Shown: positions 53,627-63,062, numbered from the stretch's first letter. The stretch is 64,000 nt of DNA from Butyrivibrio sp. MB2005 (GCF_000424285.1 NZ_KE384157.1:62001-126000); one strand, 5' to 3'. Notes: generated by a model not told the origin, from the sequence alone. Numbers and translations are program-made.

Positions 53627-54139
53627 TTACTTCTTCTCAGTAAGGAACATGGTCATACTACGTCCCTCAACCTTGGGCTGCTTGTCGATAACAGCAACAT
53701 CCTCAAGAGCCTTGGCAAAATCTGTAAGAATATGCACGCTAGCTCCCATGTGAGCCATCTCACGTCCTCTGAAACGAAGAGTAATCTTAACTCTGTTGCC
53801 CTTCTCAAGGAACTTCTTAGCTGCATTAACCTTGGTATTAAGGTCATTTGTATCAATATTGGGTGAAAGTCTGATCTCTTTGATCTCGACATTCTTCTGC
53901 TTCTTACGGGCTTCCTTCTCTTTACGAAGCTGTTCATATTTGAACTTACCGTAATCAACTATACGACAAACCGGTGGCTTAGCGTTAGGAGCGATCTTTA
54001 CAAGATCAACACCGGCTTCATCAGCAAGCTTCCTGGCATCTGCGATAGACATTACACCAAGCTGCTCATTGTTAACCCCAATTACACGAACTTCTTTGTC
54101 TCTGATCTGTTCATTGATGAATAAATCGTTGTTGCTAAT
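53627..54139 (-). CDS. infC: Translation initiation factor IF-3 with ATT start codon
   Basis: A 170-residue IF-3: N-domain from NDLFINEQIRDKEVRVIG, linker rich in Lys/Glu (EQLRKEKEARKKQKNVEIKEI) and C-domain (LRFRGREMAHM). The best start is the rare ATT at 54139, because GGAGGT lies 8 bases upstream and the protein then begins ISNNDLFINE; no ATG is suitably placed. An ATT start is characteristic of infC and gives autoregulation, since IF-3 rejects non-AUG starts. The only ATG upstream (54190) falls inside the leader terminator. Confidence 0.93.
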   Translation of the reverse strand: MSNNDLFINEQIRDKEVRVIGVNNEQLGVMSIADARKLADEAGVDLVKIAPNAKPPVCRIVDYGKFKYEQLRKEKEARKKQKNVEIKEIRLSPNIDTNDLNTKVNAAKKFLEKGNRVKITLRFRGREMAHMGASVHILTDFAKALEDVAVIDKQPKVEGRSMTMFLTEKK

Positions 54140-54395
54140 TGCTTTGTACCTCCAATAGTAAATAAAAAAGTGGACTCGCTCGGAATCCACTTAATAATCT
54201 TCAAAATCATACACAACCATGATCTAAGCTACCCGCAAGTCTGTATACATCGGATATAAAACTCATGTTATGTCTTGAAAATATTAACACCTGCCAGCTT
54301 AGCCGCAGGGTGAGAGTGGAAACCTCTGCTTTGTTTTCATACCTGTATAAGATACAATGTAAACTCATGTCTGTCAAGCACTTTTTTACAATGTA
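54140..54395 (-). promoter_or_regulatory. infC-rpmI-rplT leader with regulatory terminator
   Basis: The about 250-bp leader contains a stretch CTCACCCTGCGGCTAAGC with flanking pairing segments. It ends in an intrinsic terminator: AAGTGGA/TCCACTT with TTTTTT at 54163-54192, just upstream of the infC ribosome-binding site. This matches the plan of the L20 (IF3-L35-L20) autoregulatory leader of Firmicutes. Confidence 0.75.
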
Positions 54396-54413
54396 ATGCT
54401 TTTTAGTTCATTC

Positions 54414-55019
54414 TCAGCGTACGCCAAGTGCCTGCAACTCATCTTCAACCTGTTCGTAGGTCTTAAAAACAATACCGTTCATGCCAAATTCTCTGGCTGC
54501 AATGATATTCTTCTCAGTATCATCTATAAATACGCATTCACCAGGAATAAGATCGTACCTCTTGGTAATAAGTTCATAGATTGCTCTGTCAGGCTTAATG
54601 ATCTTATCTCTGTAACTGAGGATTCCGCCATCAGTCTCATCCAAAAACTCCTGCATGAACATATTGGGTTCAAGGGCCTGTTTGGAAAAATTGGAAAGAA
54701 CAAGTACCTTGTAACCCTTTGACTTAAGCTCTTTTATCCATGGAATGGTACGTTCTCTTTTTCTAAGAAGTCCTGTGAGGTCGCTGAATGCACTTCTAAG
54801 CTCCTCTTCGATCTCGGGATCGTTCTTTACAAAGCCGTCAATTATTTCCTTTGAATTAAGGACGCCTCTGTCGAACTCGTTCCAGGCCTCGGATCTGACA
54901 CTGGCATTTCCCATACGCTGAACCATTTCTTCGCTGTAGCCCTTGCTTCTAAGGAAGTCATCCCAGCAAAAATCCACCAGAACTCCGCCTATATCAAAAA
55001 TTATTGTTGTAATTGCCAT
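54414..55019 (-). CDS. HAD-superfamily hydrolase (HAD-IA)
   Basis: A phosphatase-like protein of 201 residues. Motif I IIFDIGGVLVD (nucleophile Asp), motif II KVLVLSNFS, motif III lysine in IIKPDRAIYEL, and motif IV CVFIDDTEKNI are all in place. The cap is helical, as in HAD-IA proteins such as the YihX/epoxide-hydrolase-like group. ATG 55019 (MAITTIIFD) follows GAAGGA. Substrate unknown, perhaps a sugar phosphate. Confidence 0.9.
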   Translation of the reverse strand: MAITTIIFDIGGVLVDFCWDDFLRSKGYSEEMVQRMGNASVRSEAWNEFDRGVLNSKEIIDGFVKNDPEIEEELRSAFSDLTGLLRKRERTIPWIKELKSKGYKVLVLSNFSKQALEPNMFMQEFLDETDGGILSYRDKIIKPDRAIYELITKRYDLIPGECVFIDDTEKNIIAAREFGMNGIVFKTYEQVEDELQALGVR

Positions 55020-55072
55020 AATTTTCCTTCGTCCGTCCAATCACACAGGCGCCATCAGCGCCTATCAAAAAC

Positions 55073-55360
55073 TTACTTCTCGCTGTCTGTATCTTCTGTT
55101 GCCGTATCAAATTTCCCGTAAGGGTCAGGTGATGCAACAGTTCTCTTACCTGAAAGAGCAGTATAAACCCAAAGTATGAGCCACACAAGTATCGGTATTG
55201 CGACCGTTGCTGCGGCGCAAGCAAGAAATGCACTTCCGGAACCCGTCTTACCGAATAATGCCACCAAAAAGAATACCACATACACCAAAAGAAGCAAAAC
55301 AATTCCAACCCATGCAATTACGCGCTTTGCAAGCGGTGTCTTCTTATTTTCATTCTCCAT
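55073..55360 (-). CDS. Small membrane protein
   Basis: A 95-residue protein with two membrane segments (about 14-35 and 45-68) and a short polar tail with acidic end (TEDTDSEK). GGAGAAG precedes ATG 55360, which is preferred over an ATG at 55402. I recognise no family. It is 53 bp upstream of the HAD gene on the same strand and probably co-transcribed. Confidence 0.75.
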   Translation of the reverse strand: MENENKKTPLAKRVIAWVGIVLLLLVYVVFFLVALFGKTGSGSAFLACAAATVAIPILVWLILWVYTALSGKRTVASPDPYGKFDTATEDTDSEK

Positions 55361-55410
55361 AATAATTCTTCTCCATAAAAAGGAATCAACATAATCTACC
55401 ATAATTATAG

Positions 55411-55442
55411 AAAAGCCCCGCCGTAATATCAGCGGCGAGGCT
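55411..55442 (-). terminator. Terminator of purA
   Basis: AGCCTCGCCG pairs with CGGCGGGGCT (one mismatch) and is followed by TTTC on the minus strand, 14 bp after the purA stop. Confidence 0.8.
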
Positions 55443-55456
55443 ATCAGTTACTCTTA

Positions 55457-56749
55457 TTATTTGCTAAGAGGGCTCTCACGATAAATGATATCTTCACGTG
55501 AAGGGCCATTGGATACCATGGTAATAGGATATCCGATCTCCTTCTCGATGAACTCGATATACTTGCGGCAGTTCTCAGGAAGTTCTTCATAATTCTTGAT
55601 ACCGCGAATATCGCACTTCCATCCGGGAAGAGTCTCATAAACAGGCTTAGCCTTCTCAAGAAGGTGTGTTACAGGGAATTCCTTAGTAACTTCGCCGTCA
55701 ATATCATAGCCAACGCAAACCGGAATCTCATCAAGATATCCAAGTACATCCAGAACTGTGAAAGCTACATCTGTAGCGCCCTGAAGTCTGCAGCCATATT
55801 TGCTGGCTACGCAGTCGTACCATCCCATACGTCTCGGACGACCTGTTGTAGCGCCGTACTCGCCGCCGTCACCGCCGCGTCTTCTAAGCTCATCTGCCTC
55901 TTCACCAAAGATCTCTGATGTGAAAGCACCTGCTCCAACTGCTGATGAATATGCTTTGTTAACAACAACGATCTGCTTAATATCGTAAGGAGCGATACCT
56001 GCTCCGATTGCACCGTAAGCTGCAAGTGTTGAAGATGATGTAACCATAGGATAAATGCCGTGGTCGGGATCCTTCATGGTTCCAAGCTGTCCCTCAAGAA
56101 GAACAGTCTTGTTCTCTTTAATAGCCTTGTCAAGGAAAAGAGAAGTATCTGCAACATAAGGCTTAACCATATCTCTCCACTCATGAAGAGTCTCAAGAAG
56201 CTCTGCAGGATCAATCTCAGGCTTGTGATAAAGCTCTTTAAGAAGAATGTTCTTGGTTACAAGAACTCTCTCAACCTTCTCTTTAAGAAGCTCTTCATCA
56301 AATAATTCATTTACCTGGAAACCAATCTTTGCATACTTATCTGAATAAAAAGGCGCAATACCTGACTTGGTAGAACCAAATGACTTACCGCCAAGTCTCT
56401 CCTCTTCATACTGATCAAACAGGATGTGATAAGGCATCACAAACTGACAACGATCTGAAATTAAAAGATTGGGTGTAGGAACGCCCTTGTCAATAACTGA
56501 CTGAAGTTCACCGATAAGAACCGGAATATTAAGAGCAACTCCGTTACCAATAATATTTGTTATATGCTGATGGAAAACTCCGGATGGAAGTGTGTGAAGC
56601 GCAAATTTGCCATACTGATTTACGATAGTATGACCTGCATTGGCTCCTCCCTGAAAACGTACAACCACATCGGCATTGTCTGCCATCATGTCTGTGATCT
56701 TACCTTTTCCTTCATCACCCCAGTTTGCACCAACTACTGCTTTAACCAT
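55457..56749 (-). CDS. purA: Adenylosuccinate synthetase
   Basis: A 430-residue enzyme that joins IMP and aspartate with GTP in AMP synthesis. Signature motifs: GANWGDEGKGKI at the N-terminus (GTP/catalytic Asp), FQGGANAGHTIV (catalytic His), GSTKSGIAPFYSDK, and the C-terminal GPSREDIIYR. Full length. GGAGG precedes the ATG. It is monocistronic. Confidence 0.97.
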   Translation of the reverse strand: MVKAVVGANWGDEGKGKITDMMADNADVVVRFQGGANAGHTIVNQYGKFALHTLPSGVFHQHITNIIGNGVALNIPVLIGELQSVIDKGVPTPNLLISDRCQFVMPYHILFDQYEEERLGGKSFGSTKSGIAPFYSDKYAKIGFQVNELFDEELLKEKVERVLVTKNILLKELYHKPEIDPAELLETLHEWRDMVKPYVADTSLFLDKAIKENKTVLLEGQLGTMKDPDHGIYPMVTSSSTLAAYGAIGAGIAPYDIKQIVVVNKAYSSAVGAGAFTSEIFGEEADELRRRGGDGGEYGATTGRPRRMGWYDCVASKYGCRLQGATDVAFTVLDVLGYLDEIPVCVGYDIDGEVTKEFPVTHLLEKAKPVYETLPGWKCDIRGIKNYEELPENCRKYIEFIEKEIGYPITMVSNGPSREDIIYRESPLSK

Positions 56750-56800
56750 ATTTCCTCCATTCTGTGTTACGCATGGGTTTTTCGCAACGTTACAAACATA

Positions 56801-57715
56801 TCACGAAAATACTTTTTTGACAATGTATTTCCAAAGAGCCTTGGTTGGCTTTGGAAGATAATGAACACCATCTCTTGTTTCTATGGTGACATGCTTCTTT
56901 GTATATTTGTACAAATCGATAGTTCTGATTCTGCTGTTTCCCTTGGCATAGTTTCTAAGAGCTTTGTTAAAATGTCCGATTACATTAACGCCAAAATAGT
57001 AATCATCTCCCTCTGGGAAATATGCGGGACTTACGGCTCCGATTGTGCAAAGTACAAGATTCTTACCTCTTTTTAATAACTTATTATAGGTCTTCTTGTA
57101 CACCTTGAAATTACCATAATTATTTGCACCAAGCCAGGAAACAACAGTATCGTAATCATTAAGATCTGTATATTTATAAATCTTTTCAAGATAGCTGTTG
57201 GTAGCTCCATCAGCGGTGTAAACCACCATTCCATTTCTGACATAGCCCTCATAGGTTCCGGGAGTTCCTGTGAAAAGATCAACTCCTCGTGAATCACCAA
57301 GGAATAATGTTCTTGTAGTCTCGTCGGCAACAGAAAGAATTATCTTCAGCTTTTTACCGGTCTTTTTCTCTTTAACATTGATTACTGCACGGCCCTTCTT
57401 AACTGAATGAATCACACCGTTCTTATCAATAGTAGCAACCTTTTTATTTTCAGAAGAAAATTTACATTTGCTGGCATCAATCTGTTTTTTCCCCGAATAT
57501 ATGATGAGCTGCAAATCCTTTCCTAAATCCAGTTTTTTGTAGTATGGCTGATTGCTTTTCTGAACCTTGTACTCCTTGGTCAGGAGCTCTGCACCGTTCA
57601 AAGATGAAGCCTCTACATTACCAAGCTGCCTGTAGCCGATAAAGTCAGGCTTAATTAGAAATACTGGCACAAGCATAAGTGCCAAAATCAAGAATTTTTT
57701 TAAAACCTTTTTCAT
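56801..57715 (-). CDS. Secreted SGNH hydrolase with Ig-like (Big2) domain
   Basis: A 304-residue protein. A signal peptide or membrane anchor (about 5-25) is followed by an Ig-like BIG2 domain (about 65-130, SSENKKVATIDKNGVIHSVKKG). A C-terminal SGNH-type domain has block I TLFLGDSRGVD (nucleophile Ser), block II Gly in VRNGMVVY, block III LGANNYG (Asn) and block V RDGVHYLP (Asp/His). It probably de-esterifies a surface glycan. ATG 57715 is preferred; a GTG at 57730 is adjacent to the ribosome-binding site. Confidence 0.8.
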   Translation of the reverse strand: MKKVLKKFLILALMLVPVFLIKPDFIGYRQLGNVEASSLNGAELLTKEYKVQKSNQPYYKKLDLGKDLQLIIYSGKKQIDASKCKFSSENKKVATIDKNGVIHSVKKGRAVINVKEKKTGKKLKIILSVADETTRTLFLGDSRGVDLFTGTPGTYEGYVRNGMVVYTADGATNSYLEKIYKYTDLNDYDTVVSWLGANNYGNFKVYKKTYNKLLKRGKNLVLCTIGAVSPAYFPEGDDYYFGVNVIGHFNKALRNYAKGNSRIRTIDLYKYTKKHVTIETRDGVHYLPKPTKALWKYIVKKVFS

Positions 57716-57784
57716 AATACTAAATATCACTTCCTTTACGTTAAAACATTATACTCTTTTTTCCTGTAAATGGAAGAATAAATA

Positions 57785-58714
57785 CTATTCATCAAATAAC
57801 GGTGTTGAGAAATATCTCTCTGCTGTATCTGGAAGAACCGTCACAACCGTTTTCCCCTTGCCAAGCTTCTTCGCAAGCTTGATTGCAGCAGCAACATTGG
57901 TTCCGCTGGAAATACCGCACATAAGTCCCTCAAGGTGGGCAAGCTTCTGGGCGGTAGTTATTGCATCATCATCAGATACAACACAAATTTCATCATAAAT
58001 ATTCTGATTAAGAATGTCCGGAATTATTCCATCTCCGATACCCATCTGAAGATGTGTACCCACATTTCCTCCTGCAAGGATAGCTGCGTTTTCAGGCTCT
58101 GCTGCCCATATCTCGATTGATGGATACTTTTCCTTAAGTACTTCACCTATTCCGGTAAGAGTTCCGCCTGTTCCTATTCCGGAGCAGAAACCATCTACAG
58201 GTCCCTCAACCTGCTGAATTATTTCAAGGGCTGTGCCATTCTTATGGGCCATGGTGTTTGCGGGATTCTCAAACTGCTGTGGAACAAATACATTAGGATC
58301 TTCTTCCTTCATCTTGAGAGCAGTTTTAAGGCACTCATCGATACATTTTCCGATATCTCCATCGTCGTGAATCAGAACAACCTCTGCGCCATAGTGCTTT
58401 ATGAGTTTCCTGCGCTCCTCACTGACTGAATCAGGCATAATAATAATTGTCTTATAGCCCCTGACTGCACCTACAAGCGCAAGTCCTATACCCTGATTAC
58501 CGCTGGTTGGTTCAACAATGATAGTGTCTTTATTTATCTTCCCCTGCTTTTCAGCTTCATTTATCATGTTGAGGGCAGTTCTTGTCTTTATTGAGCCGCC
58601 TATGTTAGTTCCTTCAAACTTAACCAGAATCTGCGCACTGTCAGAATCCGTCATGTGGTTAAGCCTTACCATAGGAGTATGTCCTACCGCCTCAAGAATA
58701 TTCTCATATATCAT
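57785..58714 (-). CDS. cysK: Cysteine synthase (O-acetylserine sulfhydrylase)
   Basis: A 309-residue PLP enzyme making cysteine from O-acetylserine and sulfide. Internal aldimine lysine K43 lies in GGSIKTRTAL. The substrate loop TSGNQGIGLA, the PLP phosphate loop GTGGTLTG and the catalytic SSGTN are visible. No CBS domain, so a plain CysK/CysM-type. GGAG precedes the ATG. The upstream 58749-58840 contains TTGATA-ATC-TATCAA, an inverted repeat that could be an operator, and no T-box. Confidence 0.93.
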   Translation of the reverse strand: MIYENILEAVGHTPMVRLNHMTDSDSAQILVKFEGTNIGGSIKTRTALNMINEAEKQGKINKDTIIVEPTSGNQGIGLALVGAVRGYKTIIIMPDSVSEERRKLIKHYGAEVVLIHDDGDIGKCIDECLKTALKMKEEDPNVFVPQQFENPANTMAHKNGTALEIIQQVEGPVDGFCSGIGTGGTLTGIGEVLKEKYPSIEIWAAEPENAAILAGGNVGTHLQMGIGDGIIPDILNQNIYDEICVVSDDDAITTAQKLAHLEGLMCGISSGTNVAAAIKLAKKLGKGKTVVTVLPDTAERYFSTPLFDE

Positions 58715-58841
58715 GGAAAAATCGCTCTCCTCCGCATATTTATTCTAAACACACTCACATATTTTATACTATTGATAATCTATCAACAAGAATTTGTTTT
58801 ATGAGAAGCGGATTCTCTTTTGATTCTAGTGTGGCACAAAA

Positions 58842-58878
58842 AATCCCTCATCAGATGGTTCTGCACCGATGAGGGATT
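58842..58878 (-). terminator. Terminator of the GH13_18 phosphorylase gene
   Basis: AATCCCTCATC pairs perfectly with GATGAGGGATT around 15 bases; TTTTTTG follows on the minus strand. Confidence 0.85.
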
Positions 58879-58904
58879 CATTAGTTTAAATCATCTTGCT
58901 ACTA

Positions 58905-60617
58905 TTAAATTATCTCATAATTATAAGTAGAGAAATCTGCCTTAAGTGTAATCTTTGATCCGTTGTTCTCCCATGTAAAGTTCATAACAGAACCATCCTG
59001 TGTGATGCTAAGCTTTGCATCAAATCCGAAAGCAGGATTGGTGTTACGAAGTCTGAGGAGTTCAAGCTGCTTCTGAACTACAGGCTTCTTCATCATCTCT
59101 TTGATTGCTTCATTAGAAAGATTTGTACGGTTAATCTCCTTATGTCCGCCTGCACCTGCTCTCTTAACAGCTTCAAGGTCGTTCTCGCCTGCAAAGAGGT
59201 CAAGATACCAAACCTGAGGCTTGCCGGGCATGAACATCTGCACTGCTCTTGCAAAGAGCATCTTCTGCTCATCAGCGCCAAGAGCACTGTAATATGTAGC
59301 ATTAACCTGATAGTACATATTCTTCTGACCGTGAAGGTTCTTTACAAGTCCGCCTCTTCCAACGATTGTCTGGATGAGACTCTCTATTTCTTCATCAGGA
59401 ATAAATCCCTTAAGATCAAGAACAGGAATACCATCGTGGCAGCCAAGCATGTTGACTACGCGGATATTTTTATCCATAAGCTCGTTTGCCCATTTAGCTA
59501 GAACTTCTCCGCTATGTTTTTCCATAGCATAGATAAGAAGTCCGGGAAGGAAGAAGTCGTAGGTCATATAGCCCTTACCTGCAACCTTCTCATAAATTCC
59601 TGCACTGTAGCTGTCATGAATCTCGGGAAGAAGTCTTACGCCGTTCTTATCAGCGATACCCTTTACTCTCTCAAGAACATCCCATGTATCGGGCTCGTTA
59701 AGGAAGTTCTTCTTGCCGGGATCCTTGGGTGCGTATGCAAAAGCATCAAGTCTTACGATTGCTGCGCCGTAGCCTGCAAGAGTCTTTAGTGTATTCTCAT
59801 AGTGCTCCCAAACAAGATCAGACTTGATATTAAGATCCATCTGTCCAAGATATTTTCTGCCGTTTGCAAGGAATTCAAGAACCGCTGCGCGATACTCTTC
59901 ATACTTGCCAAATTCAATTTCCTCGGGCTTTTTGCCTTCATCAAGACCTTCGCATACGAGCTTTGCAATTCTCTCAGCGCTCATATACTGAAGTCTTCCG
60001 CCACCCTGCTCATCTGTAGAAGCTGCAACGCCATGAGCTTCCTTATAATCCTCAACTGCTGCAATAATGTCCTGAGCATCAGGCTTTCTGTACTGAACCT
60101 CCTGATAGAAGGTGTTCCAGTAAGGAATTTCTTTTCCGTCAGGCATGCGAACCATGAGGATAGGAAGACCGGGCTTTCTGAAAAACATATCCTTAATAAG
60201 GTCTTCTCTGGGCTGAATGTAACCCTCTTCTGTCATCTCGCCGCAGCCATCCCAGAATTTATTCCAGTTGATGAAAAAGTCAGCGTACTTGGACTTTTCA
60301 CCGTTTTTCAAAAGATCCTGAAACTGAGGTGAAAGAACTGATGCGTGATTCAGAATGAAATCAAGCTTAAGATCGATTCCAAGAGCTCTTAATCTGTCCA
60401 GATCTTCCTTAGAGCCAAGTTCCTTATTGATACCATAATCGATAACTGAGAATCCGCGATCAAGGTCGGTATTGTAAATGCTGGGAAGAATATAGAAGGA
60501 ACTGAAGGTATCCTTAAACTCCTCTTTTTCAAGCACTGTTACAATATCATCAAGAGTACCGCCCATACTGTCGGGATAAGCATTAAGCATAGGTCCGTTA
60601 TCTACAAATTTACTCAT
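58905..60617 (-). CDS. GH13_18 disaccharide phosphorylase (sucrose phosphorylase-like)
   Basis: A 570-residue enzyme that cleaves an alpha-glucoside with phosphate to give glucose 1-phosphate. Catalytic residues by motif: D291 in VRLDAFAYAPK, E332 in LPEIHD and D395 in LGCHDGIPVLD. The N-terminal DYGINKELGSKEDLDRL and DFILNHAS fit the subfamily. It is longer than typical sucrose phosphorylases (about 490-500), partly through an insert at about 180-255. Acceptor specificity (fructose, glycerate, glycerol or other) cannot be read. It is co-transcribed after a P-loop kinase gene and is probably LacI-regulated. Confidence 0.88.
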   Translation of the reverse strand: MSKFVDNGPMLNAYPDSMGGTLDDIVTVLEKEEFKDTFSSFYILPSIYNTDLDRGFSVIDYGINKELGSKEDLDRLRALGIDLKLDFILNHASVLSPQFQDLLKNGEKSKYADFFINWNKFWDGCGEMTEEGYIQPREDLIKDMFFRKPGLPILMVRMPDGKEIPYWNTFYQEVQYRKPDAQDIIAAVEDYKEAHGVAASTDEQGGGRLQYMSAERIAKLVCEGLDEGKKPEEIEFGKYEEYRAAVLEFLANGRKYLGQMDLNIKSDLVWEHYENTLKTLAGYGAAIVRLDAFAYAPKDPGKKNFLNEPDTWDVLERVKGIADKNGVRLLPEIHDSYSAGIYEKVAGKGYMTYDFFLPGLLIYAMEKHSGEVLAKWANELMDKNIRVVNMLGCHDGIPVLDLKGFIPDEEIESLIQTIVGRGGLVKNLHGQKNMYYQVNATYYSALGADEQKMLFARAVQMFMPGKPQVWYLDLFAGENDLEAVKRAGAGGHKEINRTNLSNEAIKEMMKKPVVQKQLELLRLRNTNPAFGFDAKLSITQDGSVMNFTWENNGSKITLKADFSTYNYEII

Positions 60618-60688
60618 AATTTCTCCTTTAAATCCAAAAATGAAGCCGTTAACTCACTTCAATAAAAAGAACACTTCAAAACGTATTC

Positions 60689-61663
60689 TTACAGTCCCAT
60701 AAGGGTCTTGTACTCATCATAGCTGATGATCTCGCCCTGCTTACTAACGATGATCTTAGCCTTGTGAGCCTGTGACATAAGCTTGTTCTGCTCAAGCTCA
60801 AGAACCATCATTGTGAAAGGACTGTCTACCTTACCGTCACGAGCTCTGCTTCTTCTGTGCTCAAGAGTCTCCTGAGGTGTGCTGTTAAGAAGGATTGGAA
60901 TATCAACTTCCTTCATGCAATCTGTGTTACCGTGGGTCCACTCAATGATAAGAACCTGCTTAGCTGACATATCAACTTCGTCATACCAGAGTGTGCTCTC
61001 ATCTCTGCCCATTCTCTTAAGCCAGAGCTTATCTGCGCCGTTCTTGAAAGCAGCAAGGATAGAATCAACTTCTGCAAAATCTGTCTCATTGGGAGTTCCA
61101 AGATATGCATCAAGTCCTTTTTTGCCTGCCTCAAGATAAGTCTCAAACCAGGGATATTCTTTTACATGCTCTGCATTGGCATCATCATTCTGCTCCTGAA
61201 AGCCTTTAACTACAGCGTAATTCTCAGGGTTCATAGCACCGCCGTCAACCATTCCTCTGATTCCGCACTGTCTGAAAGTATGAAGTCTCTCAGCATCGTT
61301 ATACATAGGAATTCTGTGAGGATAGTTATCACCTGACATTGTGTAGCTTCCGATTCCGCTCTGCTCAAGCATATATGAAAGAAGTGATGCGATCTCGGAT
61401 TTACCTACACCTGATCCTCCGCATACAGTAACAACGGCTCTTCCAAAAGGATTTGCAGCAGTTACCTTTGAGAGCTCTTTAAGGAGCTTAGGGAAAATAG
61501 TCTTTGCCTTTGCAATATGGCTCTCGCCAATCTCTATCTTGTCTCCGGGCATATCTCCGTGAGGTATATCAGAAGGAATTGTAAACTCCTTCACACTAAG
61601 TGTCTCAACCATTTCATCAGTCACAGGTGTCATTGGACCAATCTTACCAAAAACAGTATTCAT
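60689..61663 (-). CDS. P-loop kinase of the uridine kinase/phosphoribulokinase type
   Basis: A 324-residue protein. Walker A GGSGVGKS (82-89) is followed by SYTMSGDNYPHR, an acceptor-binding region. Downstream QVLIIEWTHGNTD and a Ser/Arg-rich LEHRRSRARDGKVD fit a small-molecule kinase. The family is certain only at the fold level. Its place before the phosphorylase suggests that it phosphorylates a sugar or the acceptor released. AAAGGA precedes ATG 61663. It is the first gene of the operon, with an operator-like site just upstream. Confidence 0.7.
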   Translation of the reverse strand: MNTVFGKIGPMTPVTDEMVETLSVKEFTIPSDIPHGDMPGDKIEIGESHIAKAKTIFPKLLKELSKVTAANPFGRAVVTVCGGSGVGKSEIASLLSYMLEQSGIGSYTMSGDNYPHRIPMYNDAERLHTFRQCGIRGMVDGGAMNPENYAVVKGFQEQNDDANAEHVKEYPWFETYLEAGKKGLDAYLGTPNETDFAEVDSILAAFKNGADKLWLKRMGRDESTLWYDEVDMSAKQVLIIEWTHGNTDCMKEVDIPILLNSTPQETLEHRRSRARDGKVDSPFTMMVLELEQNKLMSQAHKAKIIVSKQGEIISYDEYKTLMGL

Positions 61664-61695
61664 CTTTTATTCCTTTCAAAAAAATCCTTGGTTTT

Positions 61696-61713
61696 AACTT
61701 TAACGCAAAAGTT
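61696..61713 (+). promoter_or_regulatory. LacI-type operator candidate 1 (kinase-phosphorylase operon)
   Basis: AACTTTAACGCAAAAGTT: arms AACTTT/AAAGTT around a CG-centred core. On the minus strand it lies just after a TATAAG box and about 33 bp before the kinase start, a usual repressor position. Confidence 0.6.
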
Positions 61714-61740
61714 TCTTATATTATGTGCATTTTCGAGTTT

Positions 61741-61769
61741 TTGACAGCACTTTATTCTCGTGCTATGTT
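61741..61769 (+). promoter_or_regulatory. Promoter of the LacI-family gene
   Basis: A -35 box TTGACA (61741-61746) and a -10 box TATGTT (61764-61769) are 17 bp apart, 58 bp before the start codon. The spacing is ideal. Confidence 0.6.
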
Positions 61770-61826
61770 AACAATATAATCAATTTGGAACTTTTGTAAA
61801 GTAAAATTTTATGACCGGGTTTTTTC

Positions 61827-62840
61827 ATGATTACAATTAAAGAAATTGCGACACAACTAAATATGAGTACCACTACGGTTTCCAACGTTATTCACGGCAA
61901 GACCGGAGAAGTTTCTCCTGCCACGATTAAAATTGTGGAGGATTACTTAAAGAAGGTCGATTATGTTCCAAATATCAATGCAAGAAATCTTGCACAGAAC
62001 CAATCGAAAATAATCGGCGTTGCCCTGAAGGCCCGTGCTGACAAATACGAGAATCTTCTGATGGATCCTTTCGTTTCCGAACTCATCGGTGGCATCGAGG
62101 AATCCATAAGGAACGCAGGCTACTTTATGATGCTCTATATTTCAAGAGATACCAACGAAATAATGCGTCACGTATCGACCTGGAATGTGGATGGTCTCCT
62201 TCTATTCGGTATGATCGACAACGACGGAATCCGTGTCAGTGAGCGATATAAAAAGCCCATAGTATGCATAGACACATACTCTATAGAAGGTCTTAAGCAC
62301 TTCATAAATGTAGGTCTGAACGACAGACAGGGCTGCTTTGATATGGTCAACTATATGATAAAACAGGGCCATAAAAAGATAGCATTCCTTTCAGATAACA
62401 TGCGAGGTGTCGACTACGAGCGCTTCTCAGGTTACAAATATGCTCTTGAAGGGAACGGCATACATTATGATGAAAGCTGGTTTTTGCAGATAAAACCCAA
62501 AAACGAGGATATAGAAAAATCACTTGATGATATCTGCAAGCGCATTCCGGAATTCGACGGCGTAATGTGCGTATCCGATCTGTATGCGGTACAGCTCATG
62601 TGTGCTCTCAAGGACAGAGGCGTAAATGTTCCCGAGGATATTTCCATAGCAGGTTTTGATGATACTTTGCTGGGTCAGCTCCACAGACCTGCTCTTACTA
62701 CTGTTCACCAGGATGTAAAGCAGAAGGGAATCATGGCCACGGATATCCTGCTTAAAAGAATTAAGGGAGAAAAAACTCCCAAGCAGGTTCAGCTTCCCAC
62801 AGAGCTAATCATCCGAGACACAGTAAAATGCAGGCTTTAA
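61827..62840 (+). CDS. LacI-family transcriptional regulator
   Basis: A 337-residue repressor. The N-terminal helix-turn-helix TIKEIATQLNMSTTTVSNVIHGK and hinge (VDYVPNINARNLAQNQS) precede a periplasmic-binding-protein-like effector domain ending in the usual dimer part. It lies between the kinase-phosphorylase operon (divergent) and the ABC transporter operon (downstream, same strand). It probably responds to the sugar they handle. The start ATG 61827 has no clear ribosome-binding site; TTG/GTG alternatives were not seen. Confidence 0.93.
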   Translation: MITIKEIATQLNMSTTTVSNVIHGKTGEVSPATIKIVEDYLKKVDYVPNINARNLAQNQSKIIGVALKARADKYENLLMDPFVSELIGGIEESIRNAGYFMMLYISRDTNEIMRHVSTWNVDGLLLFGMIDNDGIRVSERYKKPIVCIDTYSIEGLKHFINVGLNDRQGCFDMVNYMIKQGHKKIAFLSDNMRGVDYERFSGYKYALEGNGIHYDESWFLQIKPKNEDIEKSLDDICKRIPEFDGVMCVSDLYAVQLMCALKDRGVNVPEDISIAGFDDTLLGQLHRPALTTVHQDVKQKGIMATDILLKRIKGEKTPKQVQLPTELIIRDTVKCRL

Positions 62841-62886
62841 CTATACAATCTATACAACAAAAAGCCTAAAAATATCGAAATCGTTT

Positions 62887-62916
62887 GAGCAATGTGTATA
62901 TAATACACATTGCTCT
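62887..62916 (+). terminator. Terminator of the LacI-family gene
   Basis: GAGCAATGTGTAT pairs perfectly with ATACACATTGCTC and is followed by TTCTTTTTT. Confidence 0.9.
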
Positions 62917-62968
62917 TCTTTTTTCCACTTTCTAAAAAATTTATAATTTGGCAAAGTCAGTGTTGACG

Positions 62969-62986
62969 GGCTTTTACGCATAAGGT
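62969..62986 (-). promoter_or_regulatory. LacI-type operator candidate 2
   Basis: Read on the minus strand, ACCTTATGCGTAAAAGCC matches the site at 63063-63080 at 13 of 18 bases. It directly follows TTGACG (62963-62968), a possible -35 box of the binding-protein gene. Confidence 0.45.
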
Positions 62987-63062
62987 GTTGTAAAATCTAA
63001 TAAGTTTATAAAATTTTTTCTTGAAATTAATCCGTTAACGTGGTATTTTCTTCATAGCATAA

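Noticed and set aside
58749..58840. T-box or SAM-type riboswitch upstream of cysK
   Set aside because: Only 90 bases of AT-rich DNA, no specifier stem or T-box sequence.
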